From contig NZ_HG964447.1 in assembly GCF_000689255.1 (NCBI RefSeq), forward strand, positions 1 to 64,000: DNA of 64,000 bases, written 5' to 3'. Of the stretch, positions 34,652 to 44,203 are shown one piece after another. The notes beneath the pieces were generated by a model, which saw nothing but the letters and a program-made list of their open reading frames with translations, was not told the origin of the DNA and ran no database searches. The first letter of the stretch is position 1, and each line of letters begins with the position of its first letter. Both the position numbers and the translations under genes were made by a program. The stretch is from Mycobacterium triplex (GTDB lineage Bacteria; Actinomycetota; Actinomycetes; Mycobacteriales; Mycobacteriaceae).

Positions 34652-36121
34652 TCAATTTTCCTTGAGCCCGAGCCGCGTAGTCAGGGCCGCGTGCAGGCCC
34701 GTATCGGTGCCATCTCCCACCCAGGCGATGTATCCATCGGGTCGAACCAATACGGCTTCGGGGGCTGTTACTTCGCCCAGAACGGGAATTTCCCACGGCC
34801 CGGCGTACTCGGCGTCGATGGCTTTCACCCGATGTGCCCACGAAGAGATGTCGAAATCCCAAGGCGTGCCGAGGTTGAGCAGCACCGCACGGGCGTCGTG
34901 GAGAAGTGTGAATAGTCGCAGTGGACCAGTGGGGGTGAGGAGGTCGAGATCAGGCATCCGGTGCCCGAGTAGTGGGTGTCCGTTGCCGAGGTCGTACTGA
35001 ATGTCGAGACCAGTCATCATCGCGGCGATTCGCTTGCGCGGCTCGTCCATGTTCAGCAGCTCAGATACGGTGTCGCGCAACGCGTCGAGACGTTCGCCGG
35101 GGGCGATGAGCGCGGTTTGGGCCATGGTGTTGCGTAGCACACCAGCGGCGACCGGGTGCCGCTCGTCTTGGTAGGTGTCCAGCAGGCGTTCCGGCGAGGT
35201 CGTGTTGATGACCTGGGCCAGCTTCCAGCCCAGGTTCGCCGCGTCCTGGATACCGGTGTTGAGGCCTTGCCCGCCGACCGGGAAGTGCACGTGCGCGGCG
35301 TCGCCGGCTAAAAGCACGCGCCTGTCCCGGTAGTACGCCGCTTGTCGCGTCACATCGGTGAACCGGGAAACCCAGATGGCACTGCGTATTCCGTAATCGG
35401 TTCCGCGAACGGCGATAAGCGCATCCCTGAGTTCACGCAAGGTAGGCTCACCGGTTTGCTCGAGATGCGGTTCGGCGACCATGACCCGAACCGGCCCGCC
35501 ATCCTCGAGTTTGAAGAATGAATGAAATCCGCCGTGTCGGTGCATGCCCCACGGCGGGTGATCGTCCATCTCGACATCAGCGAGCAGGCAACTCATCGAT
35601 GGATCCCACCCCGGGAATTCGATGCCGGCGACTTTGCGGATGACGCTGCGTCCTCCGTCGCACCCGACAAGATATGCGGCCCGTAGCGGCGGGCCGTCGC
35701 AGATCTCGACGTCGACACGAGCGTCGTCTTGGGTGAAACTTTTCACCTCGCGGCCGCGATAGATCGGCACCCCCAACTCGCTCACCCAGTCGGCCAGGAT
35801 GCCCTCGATGCGGTACTGCGGCAGCCCCAACCCATAGTTATGCCGGGTGGGCAAGTCGCTGATGTCGATCGAAATCCCTGAGTAGTGCCCGATCTGGCCC
35901 GTCCATCCTTGCGACAGGAATCGATCAGCAATCCCGCGCTGATCGAGAACCTCAATCGTGCGCGACGTCATCCCGCCCGCGCGCGAGCCGATCAACTCAT
36001 CGCTGTTGCCGCGGCGCTCGACGATCGCAACGTCGATTCCTGCCAGCGCCAACTCACCGGCCAGCATCAGCCCGGTCGGGCCCGCGCCGGCAACAACTAC
36101 CGCATGGTCTGCCACATGCAA
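34652..36121 (-). CDS. FAD-dependent aromatic monooxygenase (class A)
   Basis: The 489-residue protein has GxGxxG (VVAGAGPTGLMLAGELA), the DG motif LVGCDGGRSVIRKVAG and the GD motif VLLAGDAAHVHFPVGGQGL. This family hydroxylates aromatic or polyketide substrates with NAD(P)H and oxygen. It is third in an operon with bioB and a second monooxygenase (33-bp gap). Substrate unknown. Confidence 0.9.
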   Translation of the reverse strand: MHVADHAVVVAGAGPTGLMLAGELALAGIDVAIVERRGNSDELIGSRAGGMTSRTIEVLDQRGIADRFLSQGWTGQIGHYSGISIDISDLPTRHNYGLGLPQYRIEGILADWVSELGVPIYRGREVKSFTQDDARVDVEICDGPPLRAAYLVGCDGGRSVIRKVAGIEFPGWDPSMSCLLADVEMDDHPPWGMHRHGGFHSFFKLEDGGPVRVMVAEPHLEQTGEPTLRELRDALIAVRGTDYGIRSAIWVSRFTDVTRQAAYYRDRRVLLAGDAAHVHFPVGGQGLNTGIQDAANLGWKLAQVINTTSPERLLDTYQDERHPVAAGVLRNTMAQTALIAPGERLDALRDTVSELLNMDEPRKRIAAMMTGLDIQYDLGNGHPLLGHRMPDLDLLTPTGPLRLFTLLHDARAVLLNLGTPWDFDISSWAHRVKAIDAEYAGPWEIPVLGEVTAPEAVLVRPDGYIAWVGDGTDTGLHAALTTRLGLKEN

Positions 36122-36154
36122 CCTTTCGTGTTCGCTGGTCCCCGGAAAGTCCAG

Positions 36155-37846
36155 TTACGTGCGGCGATCCAGGATCTGTTCGACGGCTTGAATGAGCGGC
36201 GCGCCGTCGCAGCAGCCGGCCGAGCTGCGCCAGGCGACATACCCGTCGGGACGCACGAGGACCGCCCCGTCGCAGCCGATTCCATAAAGGTCGAAGAACG
36301 TGTTGGTGTGGTCGGCCAATCCCGGATCGCCGATCGCGTAGCTGGCGATAGGCACGCCGAGCTCTCGAGCTGCAACCGCGGCTGCTTTTCGCCAGATCGT
36401 CCCGCCTGGACCGGTAAGCACCGTGAACCCGGCGCCAAAGAGATCGAGTGTGGAGACCGGTTCAGACTCGGCGCCGAGCCAGACATGTGGGGCCCGGCAG
36501 CCCGGTGTCGCGCAGGGCGCGTAGTCGCTGTAGTCGTCGTCGACGTCGGGAGCCGGTGTGCCATCGGAGATGACGGCGGTCGAGCGATACGCGGTGCCGA
36601 ACTCGACGCCGAAATGATTACCGAAGCGTCGACTGGCCCGCTCGGCCTCCTGGGCACTTAGGTCACTGCTGGCCGGATAGTAGTAAGCCGCGGCAAGCCG
36701 CGCGAGATTGCCGTGATTCTGCAAACACTGTTCGATGGTGGTGATCGCGGGTTCTCGCCGCTCGTGCTCATAGGTCTCGAGCAACGACCACCCAGCCAGC
36801 CCACGCACGCACAGGGCCAACTTCCACATGGCGTTGTGCATGCCCTGCAGGCCGGTATTGACGCCCAGTCCCCCGGTGGGCGGAAACTGGTGAGCGGCAT
36901 CGCCACACAACACCACGCGCCCTTGGACCCAACGATCGGCGACCGCGGCGTTCATCTGCCACAGCCCAACGCCTTTCACCTCAACCTCGAGATCTGGAAC
37001 CCCGACCGCGCCGCGGACCCAGCTCCTCACCCGCTCGGCGTCCCAGAGCTCGAGCACCCACTGGTCAGGCGACACACCGATCTGACACAGCCAGCGCCCG
37101 CGCGCGTCCAGTGGTTGCAGCAGACCGGCGGCGTCGGGGTTGGCGACGAAAAACACGACTCCCCGGCGGTCTCCGACGTGGTGTTCGATATCGGCGCGGA
37201 AGTAGCAGTTGACGAAATGATGGATGCCCTGCTCGCCGTTCAAGGCGATGCCCAGCTGGCGACGTACCGTGCTGTCGGCACCGTCGGCGGCCACCAGCGC
37301 ATCCCCGGCCAGGGTGTAGGTGTCTCCCGTGGCGGTGACGCGCACCGCCACGGCCGCCTCGACGTCGTGCTCGCGTGACCCGGACAGAATGTCGGTGACC
37401 TGGTGACCGAACCGAAGGTCGACGATGCCCGTGGCCCGTGCCGCGTCGCGCAGGATGGCTTCGGTCAGATCCTGCGACGACATGATCGGCAGCACCGGGC
37501 TGATCGCCGGCCCGGGCCCTTCGAAACCTCCCGTCTCGATCTGACCCACCTGCTGGCCGACAATCGTGTCCATATACCTCATCGGGCTCTTCCAGCCCGG
37601 CGGGGTATCGATGCCGCGCAGCCGTTGATACACCACACTTCCCCACCCTCGGGCGATCTCCATCGTCCGCGCATTCAGATTGCGCGCCTTGGGATGCCAC
37701 GACGTCGAATCATGGCGCTCGACAACAACGCTGGGAACCGAGAACCTGGCGAGTTCCAGGGCGGCGGCCAATCCGACGGGGCCGCCACCGACGATGATCA
37801 CCGGTTTGTGCGACACGATTGAGTTCACCTCGTTGTGCGAAGTCAT
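36155..37846 (-). CDS. FAD-dependent monooxygenase (class A)
   Basis: The 563-residue protein has IIVGGGPVGLAAALELARF, the DG segment ALVAADGADSTVRRQLG, the GD segment VVLCGDAAHQFPPTGGLGVN, and a C-terminal thioredoxin-like region with GCRAPHVWL. The start at 37846 is 8 bp after the bioB stop. It shares low identity with its neighbour. Substrate unknown. Confidence 0.9.
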   Translation of the reverse strand: MTSHNEVNSIVSHKPVIIVGGGPVGLAAALELARFSVPSVVVERHDSTSWHPKARNLNARTMEIARGWGSVVYQRLRGIDTPPGWKSPMRYMDTIVGQQVGQIETGGFEGPGPAISPVLPIMSSQDLTEAILRDAARATGIVDLRFGHQVTDILSGSREHDVEAAVAVRVTATGDTYTLAGDALVAADGADSTVRRQLGIALNGEQGIHHFVNCYFRADIEHHVGDRRGVVFFVANPDAAGLLQPLDARGRWLCQIGVSPDQWVLELWDAERVRSWVRGAVGVPDLEVEVKGVGLWQMNAAVADRWVQGRVVLCGDAAHQFPPTGGLGVNTGLQGMHNAMWKLALCVRGLAGWSLLETYEHERREPAITTIEQCLQNHGNLARLAAAYYYPASSDLSAQEAERASRRFGNHFGVEFGTAYRSTAVISDGTPAPDVDDDYSDYAPCATPGCRAPHVWLGAESEPVSTLDLFGAGFTVLTGPGGTIWRKAAAVAARELGVPIASYAIGDPGLADHTNTFFDLYGIGCDGAVLVRPDGYVAWRSSAGCCDGAPLIQAVEQILDRRT

Positions 37847-37853
37847 CAACGGC

Positions 37854-38948
37854 TTAGGTGTTGGCCGGAGTGGTGGTGCCGGCACCGCGCTGGCGGGTGA
37901 TGACCAGGTCGTGGCGCTCGACTGGCAGCGCGGGTTCCTCGAGGCCTTCGATCACGAAACCGGCTTCGGCAATCATCGCCCGATCGTCCTGGCCTGGCTG
38001 TCCTTGGCTGGTGAGGTAATCGCCGAGGAACATCGAATTGGCCAGGTGCAAGGCCAGCGGTTGCAGTGTGCGCAAATGTATTTCGCGTCCACCGGCGATG
38101 CGCACTTCGACGTCAGGGAAGGCGAACCGGAACATCGCCAGGATGCGCAGACAGCGTTGCGGGGTCAATTCCCAATGCCCACCCAGCGGGGTGCCCTCAA
38201 ACGGGATCAGAAAGTTCACCGGCACCGAATCCGGCTGGAGCTCGCGCAATGCCAGCGCGACGTCGACGATGTCGTCGTCGGATTCGCCCATTCCAACGAT
38301 GGCCCCTGAGCATGGCGACAGACCAGCGGATTTGGCAGCGGCGACGGTGGCGGCCCGATCGTTGAAGGTGTGGGTTGAGCAGATCCGCGCGTAGTTCTCT
38401 GCGCTGGTGTTCAGGTTGTGGTTGTACGCGTCGGCGCCGGCCCCACGCAGCCGCTCGGCTTGCCCCTGTTTCAGTAATCCCAGGCAGGCGCACACCTCCA
38501 CTTCTGGGGCGGAGCTTTTAATCGCGGCGATCGTGTCGGCGACGCGCTCGATATCGCGATCGGCGGGCCCGCGGCCGGCGGCGACCAGGCAGATGCGTTT
38601 GGCGCCGGCGTCGATCGCGCAGCGCGCGTGGCCGGCGGCCTCATCGGGGTTGATCCAGGAGTACTTGAGGATCTCAGCGCTTGAGCCGCGTCGTTGCGAG
38701 CAGTACCCGCAATCCTCCGGGCACATACCGGATTTCATGTTCACCAGGTAATTGAGCTTGACCCGCCGACCGAAAAACTTGCGCCGCACCCGTGCCGCCG
38801 CGGCGATCACATCGAGCAGGTCATCGTCACTGCTTGCCAGCACGGCGAGCAAGTCGTCACGAACCACGCATCGTCGCTGCAACGCTGCGGCGGTCATCAC
38901 TGACAACCGCTGCTCAAAGTCCGTATTCGTCCCGGCTGAGTCGTGCAT
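37854..38948 (-). CDS. bioB: Biotin synthase
   Basis: The 364-residue radical SAM enzyme has the CPEDCGYC cluster motif with Cys76, Cys80 and Cys83, then YCSQR, NHNLNTSAENY, GAIVGMGES and the late FLGDYLTSQGQ. BioB inserts sulfur into dethiobiotin. The ATG at 38948 follows AAAAGGAG by 6 bp. It leads an operon with two flavin monooxygenases; no other biotin genes are nearby. Confidence 0.95.
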   Translation of the reverse strand: MHDSAGTNTDFEQRLSVMTAAALQRRCVVRDDLLAVLASSDDDLLDVIAAAARVRRKFFGRRVKLNYLVNMKSGMCPEDCGYCSQRRGSSAEILKYSWINPDEAAGHARCAIDAGAKRICLVAAGRGPADRDIERVADTIAAIKSSAPEVEVCACLGLLKQGQAERLRGAGADAYNHNLNTSAENYARICSTHTFNDRAATVAAAKSAGLSPCSGAIVGMGESDDDIVDVALALRELQPDSVPVNFLIPFEGTPLGGHWELTPQRCLRILAMFRFAFPDVEVRIAGGREIHLRTLQPLALHLANSMFLGDYLTSQGQPGQDDRAMIAEAGFVIEGLEEPALPVERHDLVITRQRGAGTTTPANT

Positions 38949-39094
38949 AGGCTTCTCCTTTTCTGGTTGCCGATCAACGCGGTGGGCCCTCGGGCGTGCG
39001 GGATGTCGACCCGAAACGGGTTGTTTGACCGGCCCCGAACGCAAAGGCGTGTTGCTGGCCTCTCAAGCCCATGACGAGCGACCGTACACCAAAT

Positions 39095-39130
39095 TTAAGA
39101 AAAATAAGAGTATCTTAAGGTAACATTAAG
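39095..39130 (-). promoter_or_regulatory. AT-rich bioB promoter region with TTAAG repeats
   Basis: TTAAG occurs at 39095-39099, 39115-39119 and 39126-39130 (20 and 11 bp apart) in the only AT-rich stretch upstream of bioB. A repressor may bind here. Confidence 0.35.
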
Positions 39131-39145
39131 GGGGTGTGGACACGG

Positions 39146-39580
39146 CTAGGTGTCGTCGTAAGGCAGAAGCGTGAACGCTGGGCAGTGGCGAGGTTCCACG
39201 TTCCGAAAGTGCCTTAGGTCGACGGTCGCGACCTGGGTGATTTCGAGGCGTTCAGCAGTCGCAACGACCGATGCGTCCACCGTGCCGAGCGGAAATCCTC
39301 GGTACTGGGCGACCAGTTCGCGGATCCGCGGCCAGTCCTCATCGACGACGGGCTCCACCTGGAAGTCGTCCTCATCGAGGTCGTTGAGGAACTTCTGCTC
39401 GGCCACTACACCTAGGTCGCGACACAGAACATGAGTGACTTCCGCGATGACGAGCATGGGCACAATGAAAGGGCCCGAATGGGTTTCGAGAAAATCGAGG
39501 AACGTCTCGTGATGTTTATCGCCGGCGTTGCCGTAGGCGATCAACGGCCCGGCGTCGACGATGACCGCGGTTATTTCCAC
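39146..39580 (-). CDS. PIN-domain (VapC-like) toxin
   Basis: The 144-residue protein has the four acidic positions of a PIN nuclease: IVDAGPLIAY, VIAEVTHVL, GTVDASVVATAERL and ATVDLRHF. It starts 10 bp inside the end of the 499-residue gene upstream; no separate small antitoxin is seen. Confidence 0.8.
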   Translation of the reverse strand: MEITAVIVDAGPLIAYGNAGDKHHETFLDFLETHSGPFIVPMLVIAEVTHVLCRDLGVVAEQKFLNDLDEDDFQVEPVVDEDWPRIRELVAQYRGFPLGTVDASVVATAERLEITQVATVDLRHFRNVEPRHCPAFTLLPYDDT

Positions 39581-41070
39581 ACCTCATTGGCCAGGATTTC
39601 GTCGACACGCTCGGAGCTATCACTGCGCGCGCTGCGCCCGGCGGCCGCGGCATGCAAACGCCGCCGGCGCCTCGCCGAGGGCCGCTCAGGATGTGGCGCT
39701 AACTGCGAGGCCGCCTGTTGACCGTTGCCGGTCAAGGTGAGCCAGGGACCCTCGGTCCACGCTGGCCGCCCGCCCTGTTCAACCTCCGCGGTGACTGTGT
39801 CCAAAACGGCGTTGAGGTGTTCCTGTTCGTCGGCCAGCGGCGTCGCGTCGCCGGTGGTCTCGTCTGCGAGGGTGATCAGGCCGTCGGCGGCCAGCGACCG
39901 CACCGCCGCCGCGGCATCAGCCCACGCTTGCTGCCGTGTCGCGAAGGGGCTTTCGTCGACGGCATGCCACAACGCCTGCCGCAGTGACACCGGTTCGGCC
40001 AGCGCATCGACCAAGACGCGTGTACGCAGCGCCGCATGCACCGCGACGCTGTCGCGCTCAGGCAACGTTTCAGGCCTCTCAGCTTCTGCCGACGCCGCGC
40101 TCGCCTCGGGGTGGTCGATGAAGCCGACCGGTCTGCCTTTCACGGGGCGATGGGAACGCTTCGGTACCGGCTCCCCTGGCGCGAATGTCCGCCGCATCGT
40201 GTCGTTGAGGAAGGGCTGGGCCCGCAGGCGTTCGTCGTCGACGACGAACCGTACCGACGGCAAGTGTGTGTGCATGGCGCCCAGCGTGTAGGTGTGTGTG
40301 CCGACGGGCACGATTAGCGGCTCAACGATGATCAGTTCGTAGTGCGCCCTGGGGTCGATGGCTGTTCCCGGCGCCAGAGTGAAGGCTTCCCATTCGCCCT
40401 CGACTGTGTCGCCTCCGACTAGGCGGGCAGCGTCTTTGACAGCTCGCGCGTCCCGGCGGCTCACCCTGCTCAAGTCGGGAATCACCACCGGCGTACCCGC
40501 GTATGGCTGCAGGCTCGCCAACGCGCGCAAGTACTCCATCAGCGATTCCGGGAACATTTCGTCCGAAGGCGGGAGCTCCTGGAAGTCGACGAACTCCCCC
40601 GACGCCCAGGACACCTGTAACACGTTCGGCGCCCGAAAGTCCTGAAGTAGCTCGATGCTCGGTAGCGCGTCAACAACTTTGGCCCCTACGATGCCGGCCC
40701 GTGTGAAAGTGAATGTTCCCGTCATCATCGCGGTGTCGCTACGCAGCTCGAACGACAAGAAACCGGACTTATCAGATCCGCGCTGGGTGACAACGGTTTT
40801 CGTGCTTTCAACGGTCACTGAAAGCAGCACGCTCGGGCCTGCGGTGTTATCGGGCCGTCGGACACGGAATTGCGCCTGATGAGCGTTGCGATCATCAGGG
40901 TTGAGCCAGAACGCGTGGCGGGCGCCCGCCATCGTCGTTGTGGCCGCCGGCGTCGAGACGGTCTGCTGTCGACGCACGCTGCTAGCTGGTGGTGCAACCC
41001 AACGCTCATCGACCGCAGGGACTACCGGAGTCGCCGGCAGTGCCGCGTCAAGCAATGAAGTGGGCGGCAC
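39571..41070 (-). CDS. Large hypothetical protein coupled to the PIN toxin
   Basis: The 499-residue protein starts at GTG 41070, 7 bp after GAGGAG. The N-terminal part is Pro/Ala-rich; residues 60-290 look mixed beta; the last 45 residues (Arg-rich then LHAAAAGRSARSDSS, ending ERVDEILANEVWK) resemble a VapB-type RHA tail. An antitoxin-like C-terminus fused to a larger protein is inferred from this and from the gene overlap. Confidence 0.5.
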   Translation of the reverse strand: MPPTSLLDAALPATPVVPAVDERWVAPPASSVRRQQTVSTPAATTTMAGARHAFWLNPDDRNAHQAQFRVRRPDNTAGPSVLLSVTVESTKTVVTQRGSDKSGFLSFELRSDTAMMTGTFTFTRAGIVGAKVVDALPSIELLQDFRAPNVLQVSWASGEFVDFQELPPSDEMFPESLMEYLRALASLQPYAGTPVVIPDLSRVSRRDARAVKDAARLVGGDTVEGEWEAFTLAPGTAIDPRAHYELIIVEPLIVPVGTHTYTLGAMHTHLPSVRFVVDDERLRAQPFLNDTMRRTFAPGEPVPKRSHRPVKGRPVGFIDHPEASAASAEAERPETLPERDSVAVHAALRTRVLVDALAEPVSLRQALWHAVDESPFATRQQAWADAAAAVRSLAADGLITLADETTGDATPLADEQEHLNAVLDTVTAEVEQGGRPAWTEGPWLTLTGNGQQAASQLAPHPERPSARRRRRLHAAAAGRSARSDSSERVDEILANEVWK

Positions 41071-41144
41071 TCAACGACTCCTCGGCGAATTCAACACTGC
41101 CGCAGCAGGATCGGCGTGGCATGCAAGGCGAGCGCCGCCTGACG

Positions 41145-41750
41145 TCAAGGCTGAGTGCGGGTCCAACATTCGGGAAGAACCTCCATCCAGCTGTTCGCGT
41201 CGACGCCCGCTAAGCTGCGATCGCGGCCGCGGATCCGCAGCGGATCGGTCTCCTCACGCAATCTGATCCGCTGTTTGAACCAGCTCCTCCAGTCGCACGG
41301 CTCGCCGCCGGCGGCAAGTCCGGCGCGATACCACGCGCCAATGAAGTCTCGGCCGCGCTGCTGGTCGCGCCACCAGCTGCTCTCTCTTGCACGGGCAAGG
41401 TTGATCAGCCCGGTCCGCCCGGCCGCCTCGTAAGCTTCCTCGACGGCCAACCGATCCTCATACCACGTCTCGAGCGCGAGCCGCCAGTCGCCGTTGGCGG
41501 CATACGGCTCCCACGGCCGACAGGGCCAGCCGGCCACCTCCATCGCCACCATCACATCGATGTCGACGTAGGTTTGCATGATGGGAACCGCGGCGACGCG
41601 CAGCAAAGCCGCGTCGACGAGTTGGTCGCGCCAATCAACCTCCAACGCGCCCCGCCGCGACCGATCGAGAATCGATTCCGCGCAGCTGCGGCGCCGTTCG
41701 ACGTAGGTGACGGTTGCCGCCTTCTGCCAACACTCACTGCCGTACTCCAC
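41145..41750 (-). CDS. Hypothetical protein next to the T7SS block
   Basis: The 201-residue soluble protein is Trp/Arg-rich (SSWWRDQQRGRDFIGAWYR). GTG 41750 is chosen because AGGGG precedes it at a fair distance; the frame is open to 41837. Function unknown. Confidence 0.5.
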   Translation of the reverse strand: MEYGSECWQKAATVTYVERRRSCAESILDRSRRGALEVDWRDQLVDAALLRVAAVPIMQTYVDIDVMVAMEVAGWPCRPWEPYAANGDWRLALETWYEDRLAVEEAYEAAGRTGLINLARARESSWWRDQQRGRDFIGAWYRAGLAAGGEPCDWRSWFKQRIRLREETDPLRIRGRDRSLAGVDANSWMEVLPECWTRTQP

Positions 41751-41767
41751 CCGCCACACGCCCCTGC

Positions 41768-44188
41768 TCAGGCGACGGCGGCCGCGGGACTCAACGGGGC
41801 GCCGGCCAACCGCGTCGCATACAACAAGTCCGCACACCCCTCCGCGGTGTCGTAGTGACGCAACGACTCAATTACTTCAGCGGCCCGCACCGTCGCCAAG
41901 GACAACGCTGGCTCTGATCCGCCATGGCCCTGGCCGCCTATGGCCTGTTCGTATTCGATCAGCGCCATGAACCGCTCTTGGCGAACCTGCGCCCATAACT
42001 CGTCCCCGATCGGTTTGCGTTCCTCGAACAGCCGCATAACCTTCTCGCTCGCAGCCCCGTGCAGGTGACCAGAAAGGGCCGCCATGTGCATGTGCCGGGC
42101 CGCGATCTGCAACCGCTGTTGCTCATCAAAAGCGTTGGCCTGCCGCCACTCCCACGGCATCGCGACTTGGCAGCGATGCACAAAATGCCCGCCTGGGTTG
42201 GTGGTCGGCGAGACGTCGCGAGGGTTGACCTCGACAGCCCGCGCATTGACTTGATGGGTCCAGTCGGTCATCTGCTGCATAGGCAGTGATGAGGCGATCG
42301 CCAACACGCGTGCACCTGGAGCGGCCATCTCTCGGGCTTGGGCGTGACGCACCACCACATCAAGGGGATTGATCCCGCCGACGGCGGCGCTGGCCTCCCA
42401 CAGCTCGCGACCCACGACCGGATCGGTGACCGCTAGCCGCACATCCTGCGGCACCCGTACCCCCAGCGGGATGCTCGAGGGGCCCTCGCTTGTCGCCAGC
42501 CACGCCGTAACTCCCCCGGTGCGTTCGTAAATCAGCGAGACCGCGTAGTGAGTCTGGATATAGCCCTGGGCCAGGGTCTGGGCCAGCATGGCCTCGATGA
42601 CGTCATGGCCGGCGTCCATGGCCTGCTGGAACAACACCTCACCGCTGGCACCGTCGGCACCGATGGCCTGAATACGGGCATGCTGCTGGGGCATCGCCAA
42701 CGGCGCCACCTGCGCCCCATTCGGCGCGCCGCCCGCCGCCGGGGGCGGCCCACTACCCCCTGGCGGACCGCCCGCGGGCGTTGACGGCGTCACAGGCCCG
42801 GCCGGCCCCGTGCTACTCACCGGAGTCACCGGTGTCGCACCCGCGGCGGCCGACGGCATCATCGCCATCGGGGCACCACCAACGCCGGGTGCGGCAGCCG
42901 CAGGAGTTGTTACCGCGGACGAACTGACAGTGGTAGCAGCCGGCACCGCCGCCGCGGCAACATTCTGCGCGACCTGGTGACCCACATTGGCTGCCGCGCC
43001 AAGACCATTCGCGACACCGCTGACCGCTCCAGTCGCCATCCGCGCCGATGTCTCAGCAATACCGGACCCCAAACCCGCCAACCCCGGCGCACGACCGGCC
43101 CCCGCGCCCGCGCCGGTGCCGGTCCCGACTCCAGTGCCCGCGCCGGTAGCGTTGGGGAACTGCCCGGCTTGTGTCCCAGCAGGATTCATCCCACCCGGGT
43201 TACCCATACCGTTGCCAGCACCTGCCGATCCGGGCGACATCATCGATCCCATCGACGCGGGCGATCCGCCTCCCCCGGCGCCCGACGAGATCGGTTTCAT
43301 CATCTGTCCGATCACCGAACTCGGATTGCTACCGCCCGATCCCATCTGCGGAGCAGCCGGTGCCTGCTTCGGGTTAGTCCCGTTCTGATCAGTTCCATCC
43401 GGCTTGTGAAAGGCGGTCTGCTGCACCTGATTCTGCTGCTGGGACTGCGGAGTGTCACCCTTGTTGAACTGGGTTGTATCCGGGCTATCTTTTAGCCCGG
43501 TGCCGTTATGAACGGACTCGACCTTAGGGCCACCGCCTTGAGGCGCAGGTAGAGCTGGTGCGGCAGGCGCGGGAGCGCCGACGCCGGGGACGCCGCCGGA
43601 TTCGGGCAGTGTTGGGTTGCCGTACGGCACCGCCCACTTGCCGACATCGGCCGCCAATGTCGCTATCTTCCCTGCACCCTCGGCATCGCGCGCCTGGGCC
43701 AGACCCGCGGCGCCGGCAACGATTGAAGCGATGTCCGCCTTGAGCTGAGCGTCGATCGCTGCAGCAGCACCCGGGACGGCCGCGGCCGCCTGCTTGGCCT
43801 TTTCGGCGGCCTCGCGTGCGGCTTTGATGTCCTCTTCGGCCTTATTGACGATTTCGACCAAATCGGCCTTCGTGGCATGGATCTCGCCCGAGGCCCACAA
43901 CGCTCTCTTGGCGAGGTAACGGTAGCCCTCAATACGATTCTCCAGCGTCGTCTGACGACCGTCGACGAGTCTGCGGGCCGCATCGATAAAGGCGCCCTCC
44001 ATCGGCGCGACGATGCTGCGGATGTCGTGCTGCGTATGGAGTTCAGGGAATAACTTGTTTGCCGCGCCCATGAAGCTCTCCGCATAAGCCGACCACGCGG
44101 AGGCCATCTGCAACGGCCAGGACGTCCCCAAGATCGCCTGCGAGTGCTCAGTAGTAGGTTTTGCGGGATCGCCAGCGCCAGAAGCCAT
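41768..44188 (-). CDS. Large Gly/Pro-rich T7SS-associated protein
   Basis: In this 806-residue protein residues 1-170 are helical (YAESFMGAANKLFPEL, AAREAAEKAKQAAAAVPGA). Residues 190-510 are a low-complexity Gly/Pro/Ala/Met region. Residues 520-806 form a folded domain with MPWEWRQANAFDEQQRL. This layout is like EspB/EspK-type ESX-associated proteins, and a DUF5631/DUF5632-like C-terminus is possible. Its neighbours, all in the same direction, also look T7SS-linked. Confidence 0.6.
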   Translation of the reverse strand: MASGAGDPAKPTTEHSQAILGTSWPLQMASAWSAYAESFMGAANKLFPELHTQHDIRSIVAPMEGAFIDAARRLVDGRQTTLENRIEGYRYLAKRALWASGEIHATKADLVEIVNKAEEDIKAAREAAEKAKQAAAAVPGAAAAIDAQLKADIASIVAGAAGLAQARDAEGAGKIATLAADVGKWAVPYGNPTLPESGGVPGVGAPAPAAPALPAPQGGGPKVESVHNGTGLKDSPDTTQFNKGDTPQSQQQNQVQQTAFHKPDGTDQNGTNPKQAPAAPQMGSGGSNPSSVIGQMMKPISSGAGGGGSPASMGSMMSPGSAGAGNGMGNPGGMNPAGTQAGQFPNATGAGTGVGTGTGAGAGAGRAPGLAGLGSGIAETSARMATGAVSGVANGLGAAANVGHQVAQNVAAAAVPAATTVSSSAVTTPAAAAPGVGGAPMAMMPSAAAGATPVTPVSSTGPAGPVTPSTPAGGPPGGSGPPPAAGGAPNGAQVAPLAMPQQHARIQAIGADGASGEVLFQQAMDAGHDVIEAMLAQTLAQGYIQTHYAVSLIYERTGGVTAWLATSEGPSSIPLGVRVPQDVRLAVTDPVVGRELWEASAAVGGINPLDVVVRHAQAREMAAPGARVLAIASSLPMQQMTDWTHQVNARAVEVNPRDVSPTTNPGGHFVHRCQVAMPWEWRQANAFDEQQRLQIAARHMHMAALSGHLHGAASEKVMRLFEERKPIGDELWAQVRQERFMALIEYEQAIGGQGHGGSEPALSLATVRAAEVIESLRHYDTAEGCADLLYATRLAGAPLSPAAAVA

Positions 44189-44203
44189 TCCAGTCCTTTC
44201 GGC

